From assembly GCF_963576675.1 (NCBI RefSeq), contig NC_088913.1, forward strand, positions 87,853,001-87,917,000: DNA of 64,000 nucleotides, written 5' to 3'. Made by a program: the position numbers and the translations under genes. This stretch comes from Euphorbia lathyris (lineage: Eukaryota; Streptophyta; Magnoliopsida; Malpighiales; Euphorbiaceae). The notes beneath the pieces were generated by a model, which was given only the letters and a program-made list of their open reading frames with translations, was not told the DNA's origin and made no database searches. The stretch's first letter is position 1. Every line of letters starts with the position of its first letter. This document shows, one piece after another, positions 22,580 to 34,379 of the stretch.

Positions 22580-23292
22580 GCTACTAAACTTGTTATTATT
22601 GAATAAACAATGTGTGTACAGCATATTGCTTTTTACAGAATCGCAATCTAACTTCTGAATCACTTGATTCGGAATTTCTGCATAAATTCTATACTAATCT
22701 CTTTTTTCTACATATCTTCAACTCTCTATCAACTCTTTATTTATAGATGTTGAAGAGTCTTGATTGAAGTGTCGTGTCCGTTGTGAAGGATCGTGTCCTT
22801 TGTGAAGGATCGTGTCTGTTACGAAAGGACGTCTTTATCCACCCGAACGATCGCGTTTCGTCGAAAACGAAAGTGTGTAACTAGGCTTCTAAAATCTCCT
22901 GATCGTACCGAGAATATTAAATTCTCTACCGAGAATGGGGGAGCATCAATTGGTCTTCAAACGAAGGAAGGAGAAGCTGGGGAACGCGTGTCGCGACCGA
23001 GAATTTGGGGGCCGCGGTCGCGGCACGGAACGTTTTTTGGTTCTTCTGCTTTCGTTCGCGTCCTCGATTTGGCGTTATTAATTTATGTCGTCTTCGACTC
23101 CTTTTGTAGGGTTTTTCTTCCGTTTTTGAGCTCTTTTTGTTCCTATTTGGATTTTACCAAATATTTATGTACCTTACAAGAAAGAAACATATTCGAGAGT
23201 AAAAGCTTCCTAAACAGTTATAAATAGCATAAATTTGTAGCAATATTGATGATATTTTAGGTATATTTTGGGCTTAACAATATTTTTCAACA
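22580..23292 (-). repeat. Probable LTR fragment of another element, cut by Athila-1
   Basis: On the minus strand it would start TGTTGAAAAATATTG at 23292 and contains a TATA box (TATAAATA, 22738-22745) about 550 bases in; it is broken at 22579 by the Athila-1 LTR. It carries the CpG-rich inverted repeat at 22985-23027 and the ACCGAGAAT palindrome at 22905-22930 that also occur in the Athila-1 spacers. There is no partner copy in the window, so this is a suggestion from LTR-like structure only. Confidence 0.4.
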
Positions 23293-23424
23293 AACAAGGA
23301 GCTTAGTTTCGATTTAGTTGTCCATTCCTCTAAATCAATCTATTTTTAAATGGACATGAGAATTATAAAAATAAAATTATTTAATTCAGTTTAATTATTA
23401 AATATATATTTATATATGCATATA

Positions 23425-24172
23425 TTTTTTTTTTTTGGTAGGAAAGGGAAAGAAAAAACAAACAAAAAACCCACAAATTAGCCCGGGATTAGCCTAGGGA
23501 AGCTAACCCCCACAAGATCATTTGAGAGTAAAGAAAGGAGGAACTCCGGCGGACGCGAGAAAGTTGAGACTCCCAACAAACTCACATGGCCCTCCGCAGT
23601 AAGACGGTCGGCAACCCTGTTCTGCTCTCTGAAAACATGTCCAAAGAAGATGGACTCGAAGAAAGGACATAATCTTTTGATCCATTTCACTAAATTTTGG
23701 TTACCCAAACACAAAGCCTTGTTTTTAGAGAAGAAATTAACCACCTCAAGGTTATCAGATTCCACCAGAAGTCTTTTCACATCCAGACTCTTAGCAAGCC
23801 TAATTCCAGAGAAAATCCCCCAAAGCTCGGCAGTGAAAGAAGAGCCCACCCCTAGATTCTGAGCAAAGCCAGACACCCAGGCACCACCCTCGTCTCTTAA
23901 AACACCACCTACCGCAATTCTTCCGTCTCCAAGACACGAGCCATCAGTATTCAGCTTTACAATCCCCTCCCCAGGTCTACTCCATCCCACAAGATGAATC
24001 GCATTCCTCTGGATAGTACCAGAAGAATTATTCTCCCTGAAGCTATTGATAATAGTATTGACTTTTTTTGAGAAAAAAGCAAGCAAATTAGGAAAGATAA
24101 AAGCTCCTTCACCAAAAATCTCGGCATTTCTCCAATGCCACAGCTGGTGACAGACAACTGCAAACAGGATAG
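23425..24172 (-). mobile_element. L1-type LINE, 3' end, interrupted by SIRE-1
   Basis: The minus strand ends in a run of 12 A (plus-strand T run 23425-23436) shortly after a coding region for a LINE C-terminal RNase H domain. The 5' part is cut off at 24172 by the SIRE-1 LTR, so it would lie to the right of SIRE-1, outside the window. The target duplication cannot be checked. Confidence 0.8.
23478..24172 (-). pseudogene. LINE ORF2 C-terminus with RNase H-like domain (truncated by insertion)
   Basis: The frame is open from the SIRE-1 junction (24172) to the stop at 23478. It reads the LWHWRNAEIFGE block typical of plant LINE polyproteins, then the RNase H fold: VKLNTDGSCLGDGRIAVGGV (first Asp), FTAELWGIFSGIRLAKSL (Glu), LLVESDNLEVV (Asp) and FREQNRVADRLTAEG (Asp). 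This fold resembles the RVT_3 RNase H of plant LINEs. It is 5'-truncated here only because of the SIRE-1 insertion; the open frame suggests a fairly young copy. Confidence 0.85.
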
Positions 24173-25630
24173 TGTTGGTCCCGTGTGATTAGTTCCAGGG
24201 GGGTTAGGAACTAATGTAACTTTTTCGCTAAATAATGCTGACTTAATTGATTCTTTAAGTTACTTAACTTAGTTTAGGTCAGCACGGCCGAGAAATGTAA
24301 GACAGCTTTAGTCAGATGCTGACTAGAACTGTTTTACTTGTGAGTTGGGAATTAACACTTGAGGTCAGCTTCCAACTCAGCACCAAGATTACTCAGTGTC
24401 AGCTTTTACAATTTATATCCTGAGCAATTTAATCAGACAACACATATATAGATATATTGAGAGAGAGTTAGAAATTACTCAGCACGACTTATCCTGGTTC
24501 GGCCTCTCCGCCTACGTCCAGTCCCTAGAGTCCCTCCGGGCTTTTTCAATCCAATACTGAGCTCTTTAAAGGTAGAGCACAAACCGTTTACAAGGCAGTT
24601 GAATATGCAAGAGTACCTTCCTCTATTCGTCTACTAAACTCCTACTAAGTGCTATAACCGAACACCTAGATTTCTCTACCACTGAGTACTTAAAACCGAG
24701 TACTCAGCACCACTCTCTCAATTTTACAATTGATACAAACTTGTTCTTTCTAGATGAAGAACACTTTAGATGATTACAAAATCAATCTAGCTTTTACACA
24801 GAAATGGAAGTTTGGTGTAAGATCTTTTTCTTGTTTGAATGTGCTTTGTATCTTTTCTCTTTTTCTCTTGTATTTTTCTTGGCAAAAATCGGCTTAGGAT
24901 CCAAGCATGAACTTGTCCTTTTATAGTTGAAATCTGAAGACACAATCATTTGAATCCGGAATTATCCGTTGGATTCAAACGGCTCTTTCTTGCGACATTG
25001 GTCTGGTCAGCTTCTGATTTGCAGGCCAATCCTGTCGTTTAAATTCCGCAGGCGTCAGGTTTGTCTTCTTCCCGTAGGTGTGTCTTCTAGTGCCAGTTTG
25101 TCTTTTAGCTAACGGAAAGTTGACCCATGCATCTCAAAATTGACTCTGTGCGTAATTCCAAGGTTTCTATTATTGGTGCAGACAGTTGTCGGATCTTGTC
25201 TCCTAGCAAATGGATCATTCATGCTGTCCTGACAAACACTCAGCTTGACTTTACTGACGTTGCTTTTGTTCTTCGTTTCTGAGTTACTCTTACTCAGCTT
25301 CCGTGGTCAGCTTCGTCTGCAAGCTTTTTGTTTAGAGAAGGACTTGCGTTTCACTCAGCTTCTTTGGTCAGCTTCATCTTTAAATATTTGTTCTGAAGCT
25401 TGCTTTTCTTCTGTTCCGCTGAGTTGCACTCCACTCAGCTTATGCTGAGTTCTCATGCTGACTTCGTCCTGTCTTACTTTTTGATTCTGTTTTCATATAT
25501 ACTTGTACTCACCATTGAACAAACATATTAGTACAATTAAATCAAAGAACTTAAATTTAATTGTCTCTTAATCATGGATTAACTTAAATAATTTTGTCAA
25601 ATCAAAATCATGTGGAAAGGTGTTTCAACA
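24173..25630 (-). repeat. 3' LTR of SIRE-1
   Basis: It runs TGTTGGTCCCGTG ... GTTTCAACA in plus orientation, 1458 bp, and is related in layout and many words to the 1337-bp LTRs of SIRE-2. A minus-strand TATA box (CTATAAAAGG) lies at 24917-24926. It inserted in the LINE at 24172. Confidence 0.85.
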
Positions 25631-25646
25631 AACTCCCCCATTTTGA
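25631..25646 (-). promoter_or_regulatory. Polypurine tract of SIRE-1
   Basis: The minus strand reads TCAAAATGGGGGAGTT directly before the LTR start TGTTGAAACACC; the same tract sits at 37298-37313 in SIRE-2. Confidence 0.85.
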
Positions 25647-25730
25647 TGTTGGCAAAATTTTTAATTAATGGAACTCAGTTTTGAGATTCCCCATGATTGA
25701 GTTATCTTTCATTCTTCTGCAGTTACTCCC

Positions 25731-27591
25731 TGTTGGGGTTTAGTGTCCTATAGACAATTGTTCTAGGATACAAACTTAATGTAAATGAAGTGTTCTTTAT
25801 ATCATTTGTTTTAATGAGATATATGTTTTATAACTATATAAAGGAAATCCCTTTTAAGCACTAAATAAAGTCTAATAAAAGGAAATCCGTAAGTTTGTTT
25901 AAAGTGATTATAAAGTGTTCATACAAGCATGAAGTGAGACGAAACTTTATAATAAACTAATAAACTTAAAACCACCCCAAGTCAAGCAATATGTTTGGGA
26001 TTGACATATCGCGGTTGAGACTTGCATGTAACAATGTCTTCTGTCCGACAGAAAGCTGATCTCACAAGCTTCATATATATAGATATCTGGACAGTTACAT
26101 GGATCCGATGAAAAGTAGTTCATTAGGATTGGGGACCCGACTTGAGATAACAGGATGGGTAGATTCATCCTTGTCACCTGTTCATCTCATTGGTATTAAT
26201 AGGTATAAATAATCCTCAGACTCAAAGGAATGTTAATTGGTCATTCTGGATTACTGAATGTGACGCTTTGATCCTGTTGTAACACGATCCTTAACAGAGA
26301 TGACTCTGGGGTGTGAACGGCAGAGGTTGGGTATCACAGGAAGTGATTGCGGGATCTTTATACATTGGATTGAGCATTTATCACTCCCGATAAATGGGAG
26401 ATATGTCCATGGATCGCTTGTGGAAGTCTTGACTCTAAATCCTTGCAAGGTGATAGCTTAAGATTGAAATGAGATTTCTCTTAACCTATCTAATTGGAGT
26501 TGACTCGACCAGAACAAGTAAAACGAACGTCTCGCTATATGTGACTTGACATTACCCATAGTCATAAGATTCAGTTCAAGGACGTAGTTGATAAAGGATC
26601 GAATTATACCGTAACTAATACGGAAAGGTCAACAACAGAATCAACATGTCTTCTTATAGCTCTAGGGGAATGATTACGGACTTGCTAATCACATACTTTG
26701 TACATCATTCCGTTATGCAAAGATTAAATATAATTCTTTGAAAATTAATTTAATAAGTTGCATACGGCTAGTAGCAATAAGAACCTAATGGGTCACACAT
26801 AAGACTTGGAACCCAAAAGAGAGACAGATGCTAATTAATTGACGGAAGCCCAATTGAGCCCAATAAGGTCCAATTACTCAAGGGGGGCGATTTATGTATG
26901 TAGATACATAAATAATTAGTTTGATTTTATTAATCCTAATTAGATTAGGATTATGAATTAAATTAATTAAAGGATAAATAAGTTAGGAGTTTTAATTAGA
27001 TTATATTACTCCTATTATTATCCAATAAGGTTATTGTTATTATCTTTTATATTTAGATATATTAATAGATAATATTTAAGAATTCTATTCCGAATTGAAT
27101 TCTTATTCAATAAACCTAATTCTATCTAACTAAGGATTAGATACAAGAAAGATTATAAATACCCCCTATGTAGATTTTCGAAATCTAGCCCGAGTATTCA
27201 AGAAAGAGAATTTCGAATTCCAACCCTTAGAAGAAGAGAGAGAATTTCGACCCCTAGCTCGAGGACGAGATTTTCCACCGCTTCCTTCCGTTCAATTGAT
27301 TTTCATCTCTTTCTCTTTATCCTTGATCTTGTGTTGATTAATTAGAGACGATCTACTTTAGTTGTTAATAAACGGTTGATTCTAACTTGATCTTCTGTTG
27401 TTTTGTTTTGTGCTCGGGAACTCGAAGTAAGAGTTGTGGGCACTTCGTTTGCAACGGTAGATAGAACATCTAAAAGGTATTTCTTCTTATCCCTCTTTGT
27501 ATGAAATAACGGTTAACGGATCTTGAGGTTAATGGAAATAGGTTAAAAATTTTATATTTCCGCTGCTATACGTTAGCCTATTTTCCTTTTA
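25731..27591 (+). repeat. 5' LTR of Angela-like-1
   Basis: 1861 bp, about 1.2 % different from the right LTR apart from the 168-bp insert there. TATA box TATAAATA lies at 27154-27161. The short ORFs at 25947-26177 and 26251-26448 recur in the right LTR and are chance frames. Confidence 0.95.
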
Positions 27592-27592
27592 G

Positions 27593-27605
27593 TGGTATCA
27601 GAGCC
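27593..27605 (+). promoter_or_regulatory. Primer-binding site of Angela-like-1, initiator tRNA-Met
   Basis: TGGTATCAGAGCC one base after the LTR, complementary to the 3' end of plant initiator tRNA-Met. Confidence 0.9.
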
Positions 27606-27919
27606 TGCGTTAAATCCGTTATTTCATATATGAAAATTTAGAAGTTTTTCAATCAGATTGAATAAATATTTATAGTTAGGTTAATTAATAAAACTATTTT
27701 GATTAATTAGTTCTAAAAGATAAATAAGTTTTAATTAATTGTTAATTAAAATAAGTTATGCACATGTTCCTAATAATTTTGGTTGATAATCATTATAACA
27801 AAATCTATTAGTTTTATGGTTAGATTGATAAAATCAGTTTTATTTATTCTAAAAGATAAAACGGAAAATCTATGATAGTTTTTCCTATTTTCTGAAAATC
27901 GTTTTAAAATCATTTTAAA

Positions 27920-27923
<4 letters not shown>

Positions 27924-27961
<38 letters not shown>
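27924..27961. repeat. (AT)n microsatellite in the Angela-like-1 leader
   Basis: A pure AT dinucleotide run of about 19 units. The surrounding 27606-28041 is AT-rich leader without a clear ORF. Confidence 0.95.
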
Positions 27962-27964
<3 letters not shown>

Positions 27965-27988
27965 TTATATTTATATAAAAAAAATTAC

Positions 27989-28027
27989 AGCAGTTCGGGT
28001 CGCGCCTTACGGCGCGACCCGACTGCT
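27989..28027. other. Strong GC-rich hairpin in the Angela-like-1 leader
   Basis: AGCAGT-T-CGGGTCGCGCC, loop TTAC, then GGCGCGACCCG-ACTGCT: 17 paired bases with one bulged T. It sits directly before the first recognisable gag codons at 28042, in otherwise very AT-rich sequence. Confidence 0.85.
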
Positions 28028-28041
28028 ATTGCGCGGTTACT

Positions 28042-28636
28042 GATGACGATCATGCCGGATGCATCATACTTGCATCGATGACACCGGAATTACAAAGGCA
28101 ACATGAGGAAATGGATGCCTATTCCATCATCATGCACCTAAAGGAATTGTTTGGGAAACAGACCAGGTGCGAACGCTACGAGATATCCAAGTTATTATAT
28201 CGTTGCAGGATGCAAGAGGGCACATCTGTGATGACACATTGTGTCAAGATGATTGGCTATATTACCAAACTTTCTAGTATTGGATTCGCGATGGATAACG
28301 AACTAAGCATAGACTTAATTCTTCAAATCCTTCCCAAAGAGTTATTCACAGTTCATCATGAACTGTCAGATGAATGACTTGCAAACCTCTCTTGAAGAGC
28401 TTGTAAATATGCTCAAGTCAGTTGAGCCCAATATGAGAAAGGACAAGGCAATATCAGCTCTTGTCATAGAGGGATCTAAGAAAAGGAAAGGGAATTTTCC
28501 CAATCCTAAATATCCCAAGAAAGGCAAGGGAGCCATGCCCACTAGAGCTAAGGGAAAGGAAGTGAAAAAGCCCAAAGGAGAGTGCCACTTCTGTGGTGAA
28601 GACGGGCATTGGAAAAGAAACTGTTGGTGTACCTAG
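28042..28636 (+). pseudogene. gag: Angela-like-1 gag remnant with CCHC zinc knuckle
   Basis: The open part starts at GATGACGATCAT (28042) and reads into LASMTPELQRQHEEMDAYSI, the middle of a UBN2-type copia gag; the usual first hundred or so residues are missing. A frameshift occurs near 28345: the first frame stops at 28377 and the homologous reading resumes as NDLQTSLEELVNMLKSVEPN. The zinc knuckle is CHFCGEDGHWKRNC near 28580-28625. It ends in a stop just after. This copy cannot make normal gag. Confidence 0.8.
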
Positions 28637-28699
28637 CCTTCCTCAAAAGGGGAAGAAGCCGGGACTTCAACATCTGGTATGTTTTATATTGAAATTTCA

Positions 28700-30139
28700 T
28701 AGTCTGAATCTTTTGGTACTTGATACCGGATGCAGCCTAAGGATATTCCAGGAATATCTACAAATATTATTTCTATTAGCCGTCTTGTTGACGACGGCTT
28801 TCATATTTCAATAAAAGACAAACATTGCGATTTCTATAGAGATGGGATTTTCTATTTTTCAGGAATATCACAAAATGGGATTTATGTGCTAGATGACAAA
28901 ATTTCTGTTTTCGCAATTGATACCAAAAGACATAAGCTAGATAATTCAACTTACTTGTGGCATTGTCGTTTAGGCCATATAAACAAAAGACGCATGCTTA
29001 AGCTACATCAAGATGGGCTTATAAATTCAATTGATCCTGAATCATTGAAAACATGCGAATCATGTGTAAAAGGTAAAATGACAAAGACACCCTTTAACAA
29101 TAAAGGTGAGCGTGTATCAGACACTCTAGGACTTATTCATTCAGATGTATGCGGTCCTATGTCAGTCCAAGCAAGAGGAGGATTCAGATACTTTATAAGG
29201 TTCATAGACGACCATATTAGATATGGTTATATCTACTTGATGAAGCACAAGTCTGAAGCTTTTGAGAAATTCAAATGCTTCAAGAATGAAGTAGAAAATC
29301 AATTAGGAAAGAAAATAAAGACACTTCGATCCGATCGAGGTGGCAAATATCTTTCAGATGATTTTCTGAATTATCTAACTGAATGTGGGATATGCTCACA
29401 ATGGACACCTCCCTATACACCACACAATGGTGTATCCGAGAGGAGGAACAGTACCTTACTAGATATGGTACGATTCATGATGAGCATAACATTACTTCCA
29501 AAGACATTCTGGGGCTATGCCTTAGAAACCGCCCTCTTCACCCTAAATCGAGTACCAACTAAATCCGCTAGTTCCACACCATATGAATTGTTCGTTGGTA
29601 GGAAACCCGTGTTCTCATTCATGAGAGTATGGGGTTGTTCAGCATATGTCAAACGCATTGCGTCCGACAAACTAGATTCTAAATCTGATAAATGTTTCTT
29701 CGTTGGATACCCAAAGGAAACTGTGGGATATTACTTCTATCATCCAGATGATCAGAAAGTAATAGTATCCAAGTACGCAACCTTCTTAGAGAAAGAGTTA
29801 CTCGAAGACACAAAAAAGGGAAGCATGATTGAACTTGATGAAGTTCATGAACAAGAAACACCAACTGAAACAACAGAAGCGGTCGAGGAACCCGATGCAG
29901 TCCCATTAGATGAGACTCAAGTGCCACCCCTTCATAGATCACAAAGAGTTCGTGAACTCCCTATTAGATATGGTTTTCTAGTGGGAGATAATGATGAGGT
30001 TCCCGTGTTAGACGATGAACCCGAAAACTACGAAGAGGCTCTTAATAGTCCAGATTCTAAAGCATGGCTTGAAGCCATAGATTCTGAGATGGATTCCATA
30101 TACACCAACCAAGTGTGGACTTTGGTTGATCCACCCTAA
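28700..30139 (+). pseudogene. pol: Angela-like-1 protease remnant and integrase
   Basis: A protease active-site trace (LVLDTGC, 28713-28733) is followed by a frameshift or deletion. The frame from 28730 then runs 469 residues: pre-integrase finger YLWHCRLGHINKRRMLKL with TCESCVKGKM, then integrase core HSDVCGPM (Asp), RSDRGGKYLS (Asp) and NGVSERRNSTLLDMVR (Glu), the usual WGYALETALFTLNRVP block, and an acidic linker toward RT (LNSPDSKAWLEAIDSEM). It ends with TAA after VDPP, where related elements continue into RT, so this is a nonsense change. Confidence 0.85.
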
Positions 30140-30899
30140 GGGATAAAACCCATTGGGTGCAGGTGGATCTTCAAAAGAAGACTGACATGGATGGAAAGGT
30201 TAGCACCTACAAAGCTAGGTTAGTAGCGAAAGGATATCGTCAGAAGCAAGGAATTGATTATGACGAAACTTTCTCTCCTATGGCTATGTCCAAATCAATC
30301 AGAATAATGCTTGCTATTTACGATTACGAGATTTGGAAAATGGATGTGAAAACAGCTTTCCTAAACGGAAACCTGCTTAAGGATGTATATATGATGCAAC
30401 CTGAAGGTTTCGAGATCCATTTATGGACTCAAGCAAGCATCTAGAAGCTGGAACAAGCGTTTTGACGAAACCATAAAACAATTTGGTTTCGAACAAAATT
30501 GCGAAGAAGCTTGCATTTACAAGAAAGCAAGTGGGAGCTCTATAGCATTTCTGATATTATATGTGGACGATATATTATTAATGGGAAATGACGTAACTCT
30601 ACTACAGTCGGTAAAAGTTTGGTTATCTGGTAACTTCTCAATGAAAGACCTCGGTGAAGCAGCTTATATACTTGGTATAAAGATCTACAGAGATAGATCA
30701 CGAAGACTGCTTGGTCTTTCACAAGCTACATACATCGAAAAGGTGCTAAAGCGGTTTAGCATACTAGAATCGAAACGAGGTAACTTACCCATGCTACATG
30801 GAGTAAAGTTAAACAATCATCAATGTCCTAAAACCGATGATGATAAGAAGCGCATGGCTGTAGTCCCGTACGCCAGCGCAATCGGTTCGATTATGTATG
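30140..30899 (+). pseudogene. pol: Angela-like-1 reverse transcriptase, broken and cut by Tat-2
   Basis: After the stop at 30139 the reading resumes, with a frameshift near 30170, as TDMDGKVSTYKARLVAKGYR and EIWKMDVKTAFLNGNL to a stop at 30444. A deletion and another frame change follow. Then FGFEQNCEEACIYKK leads to the catalytic box LYVDDILLMGND (about 30556-30590), FSMKDLGEAAYILGIKIYRD, and the frame reaches the Tat-2 insertion at 30899. RNase H continues at 49664. Confidence 0.85.
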
Positions 30900-31928
30900 T
30901 GATAACAACCCAAATTATTCTTGAATAAGGAATAAGGGAAAATTAATAGAAATAATGGCAAACCATTATTCCTTCTAAAAGAGATATTTATGCATGATTA
31001 ATGTGGAATTAATGATAATTAATGCCGGATTAATGCAGGGGTGAATATGCAAATAATGAAGAAAAGGAAGGAGTTTCTAGCATTATGTCACACCACGTGG
31101 ACCATGGCGAGATACGCCATAACGAGATACGCCCGATGAGAGCGAGTAATGGAGACCCGCCATTGTTCTCAAAGAGAGTGTACATACGCCTTGACGGATC
31201 TAAGAATACCAAAAGGCGCCTTTATTACCATCCATGAATGGGAATAAATATAATTAAATAGCAATTAATAGCCATTAAAGGGGAATAAAGACTTGACTGT
31301 TCGAATACTCCAACTCTGAGGGTTTCAAGGATAAATGCTGAGATTAATGGAGAATTGATAGCAATTAAAGATGAGTAATGACATGACTGTTCATCTACAT
31401 CTCCATAACATCCAAATATCATACATGGTGAAAAAGGATAATTAGACAAAGAATGAAGGATCCGCCATCAATACTCTTATGGATAAGGATCCACTGGCGA
31501 ATCTCCAGATGGCGTATAAAGCAAGACTCATAGGTGGCGGATCTATAGATTCTCCAACACGCCACAAAGAGTCAAACGCCTTGGGAGACCCGCCACCATA
31601 CCTCGATACGCCAACTCAACGGCAGAGCCGATTCCCAATAAAGGCAACTAATAACTTATTAATGTGCTAACAGTCATACTTGAATAAGATCAGTAACCGC
31701 CATTAATGGAGCATTAATGGAGACTTTCAAGTTACCGAGGGTTACAACTACATGACTATAAATAGCTTGCATCTCAAGCTATTGAGGTACACTTACTGAT
31801 TCTCTACTTTTGTGCTTACAGTTTATTCTCAGAAATATTACTGACTTTGGCATCGGAGTGTCCCCGGCCGATCCCAACGGCGCCTCATAGGGAAGTGCTC
31901 CGATCAAGGATTTTTCCACAAGTTATCA
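30900..31928 (+). repeat. 5' LTR of Tat-2
   Basis: 1029 bp with about 20 differences from the right LTR. TATA box TATAAATA lies at 31757-31764. Confidence 0.95.
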
Positions 31929-31930
31929 AT

Positions 31931-31950
31931 TGGTGCGGTGATCGTGGATC
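31931..31950 (+). promoter_or_regulatory. Primer-binding site of Tat-2, tRNA-Phe type
   Basis: TGGTGCGGTGATCGTGGATC two bases after the LTR; one mismatch to the tRNA-Phe complement as I recall it, at the same position as the mismatch in Tat-1. Confidence 0.75.
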
Positions 31951-33829
31951 TCTAATAAACAGAAGATCACAAAATCTTGATTGTATAGAGTTTCACAAAG
32001 AACAAAACAATGGAGTCAACAGAATAGAAATCACAATCTCAAACTTTGGCTCAATCAGTACAACAAATCTATCTAAAGATACAGTTCTCCATATATTGGT
32101 GGGAAAGAGTTTTCTACATTAAATCTGGAATTTTATGATGAAAAAGATAAGTTTCCTCCCCTTTCTTATTCCATTTTTAATTAAAGAAAATTGAGATCCC
32201 TCTCTCTTATAAAGTGCTATGAATATCATTACATGTTATTATGATAAATCTAATAAACTGTGAAAGATGAAGTCATAGACACAAATCTTTCATTAAATCT
32301 TGCATGCTTACTATGCCCTCATATTTTTATGCATGACAAGTATAATATGATATTATTATTGAATTAGTACAAACGCATGTATAAGACCCGTAATCTTGGG
32401 ATTTACAAAAAAAATCATCCATTCAATGTGATTTTGTCATTTGATATTAAAATATCATAAAAGGGCTCATGTAATTACAAATGATTTAGATCTGATCGGT
32501 CTTTTGGATGAACATGCATATAACTATTAGAAGAAATTACAAAAAAATCATATTTAGTTTTTCCTTGTACAATTCACCATATATATATGGCTTTTCTCCT
32601 ATATAGTACTTTTAATATCAGAAATTCATATTTTTGAATATTGTTTTGTCAAACAGTTATTTCATTCCCTTTTTTACAAGGATGTGTCTATTCATATAAA
32701 AACTGTTTATTTGACATTGTTAGAATTTCTGTTACCAACACAAGAGACTTGAAAATATTGAGTCTATTTGTAATTATCCTGTAATTGTCCCTAACTATTA
32801 AGGCCATTATGGACTGATGAATTACCAAATGGGATAACCAAAACTTTCATGTCCTGAGCTAACTACAAAATAGTGCAAGTGTCGGTTTCGGATCAGAACA
32901 TTAATTTATGCAAAATTCTTAGGATATACATGAGAATTCCTTAAAGATTGGAGGATTGTATGTGAAGGTAGGTGAGAGTGGATTTTGAGTAATTTTCCTT
33001 ACACTCCAAATTGGAGGAGAATCATGGTACATGTATTTTTCTTCCAAAATTACCCTTTCTCTTTTATTTTATTCGTACAAATGAAATGATATAAGAGTAA
33101 TTTTATATATAACTATATTATTAAATCATCACTTACCTTTCTTTAATTACACCTCATTCAAATGAGGTTTTAATGATCTCTGAATGCCATTAATGTATGG
33201 ATGCACAATATTAATTGCAAGTAAATAGCAACTATGTAAGATATCTTACCCAATATAGAATGTCATAACTTTTATGACGTTTAAAATAAATACGCTATCT
33301 TGGATATTAATGCGCATTGAAATACAAAAGGACATTATTCTTAAACCATTCTCATTATGGTTATTTATTAAGAATTCATTATGATATTCATGTGCAGTAG
33401 CAATCTTTATGGTTATGACCGTTATACGTGATATTATTATTAAAACAAGCACGATTAAAATTCTATTATGAATTTGTTTGACATATAATATTTACTCGGT
33501 TTTATCCTTTGACTAAGTTCATTCTAGAGTCAGGGACCAACGTGAAGGAATTATTAAGTTGATTCCAAGATGAACTAAAAATTCCATAAAGAGATATTGC
33601 ATTATACATGATATTTGCCAACAAGGCCAATGCAAACAGTCTTTTGCTATGAAGTATGTTCCGTGGATTAAGCCACTGATCCCCAAGGTAAGTGAATATA
33701 GCTTTTATGCCTTACCATAATCTTTTAATAATGGACAGGGTATGCCCCACTTCTGGAGTTCTTTCAGTGCTAACCCACAGGTACAAGGGAATTGCTAATA
33801 ATGCAATCAGTGCCAAACACTAGCATGAA
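31951..33829. other. Tat-2 leader without recognisable genes
   Basis: AT-rich sequence of about 1.9 kb. I see no coding similarity, repeat array or RNA gene in it. The short ORFs (for example 33246-33452) show no family signal. Confidence 0.6.
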
Positions 33830-34345
33830 AAATAAAGCTCAATCCAGAGAAGTGTATATTCAGAGTCACTTCAGAAAAATTCCTTGACTATGTCATTAGC
33901 AAAAAATGAGTTAGAGCAAATCCAGATAAAGTAAAAAGCCCTGCGAGGAAAAAGGTGAAAAGAGCGCCTAAATAAAAGCCATACGAGGAAAAAGGTGAAA
34001 AGAGCGCCTAAATGAAAGCCCCACTATGGGTGAGAAAGATCCAGAGGTTGAACGGGCGAATCATCGTACTAGAAAGATTGTCAACAAGCATATCAAGGTA
34101 TAAAACAATTCCTAGCAGAACCACCCTTGATGAGCAGACCAATCTGAAGGGGAGACCTGCATTTGTATCAATCTGTCATGGATAAAGCTATATGCACCGT
34201 GGTTATTCAAGAAGAAGAAGGTCAACAGTTCTCCATCTATTATGTTAGCAAAATGTTGAAGGATGCGGAGACAAGATATTCGAAGCTAGATAAAATGCCT
34301 CCCACGGTTGTGACAACATCCATCCGTGTTAAACCATAGCTCCAA
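33830..34345 (+). pseudogene. Tat-2 remnant of RT thumb and first RNase H (displaced)
   Basis: Broken reading frames match Tat-1 pol: LNPEKCIFR, VRANPDKVK, then IQRLNGRIIVLERLS, and EEEGQQFSIYYVSKMLKDAE and TRYSKLDKMPP. Stops and a roughly 38-bp direct duplication (about 33944-34015, CGAGGAAAAAGGTGAAAAGA) interrupt it. In a normal element this part lies downstream of protease; here it lies upstream of gag. Confidence 0.8.
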
Positions 34346-34379
34346 GCATAACCTCAACATGATCGAGATCAAGATCAAG

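Noticed and set aside
21892..22606. Several overlapping long frames on both strands with Arg/Pro/Ala-rich products
   Set aside because: They span the GC-rich palindromic arrays of the Athila-1 LTR; openness on both strands follows from base composition, and no family motif is present.
25947..26448. Two short minus-strand ORFs that recur at 50546-51047
   Set aside because: They recur because both LTRs carry the same sequence; no coding sign.
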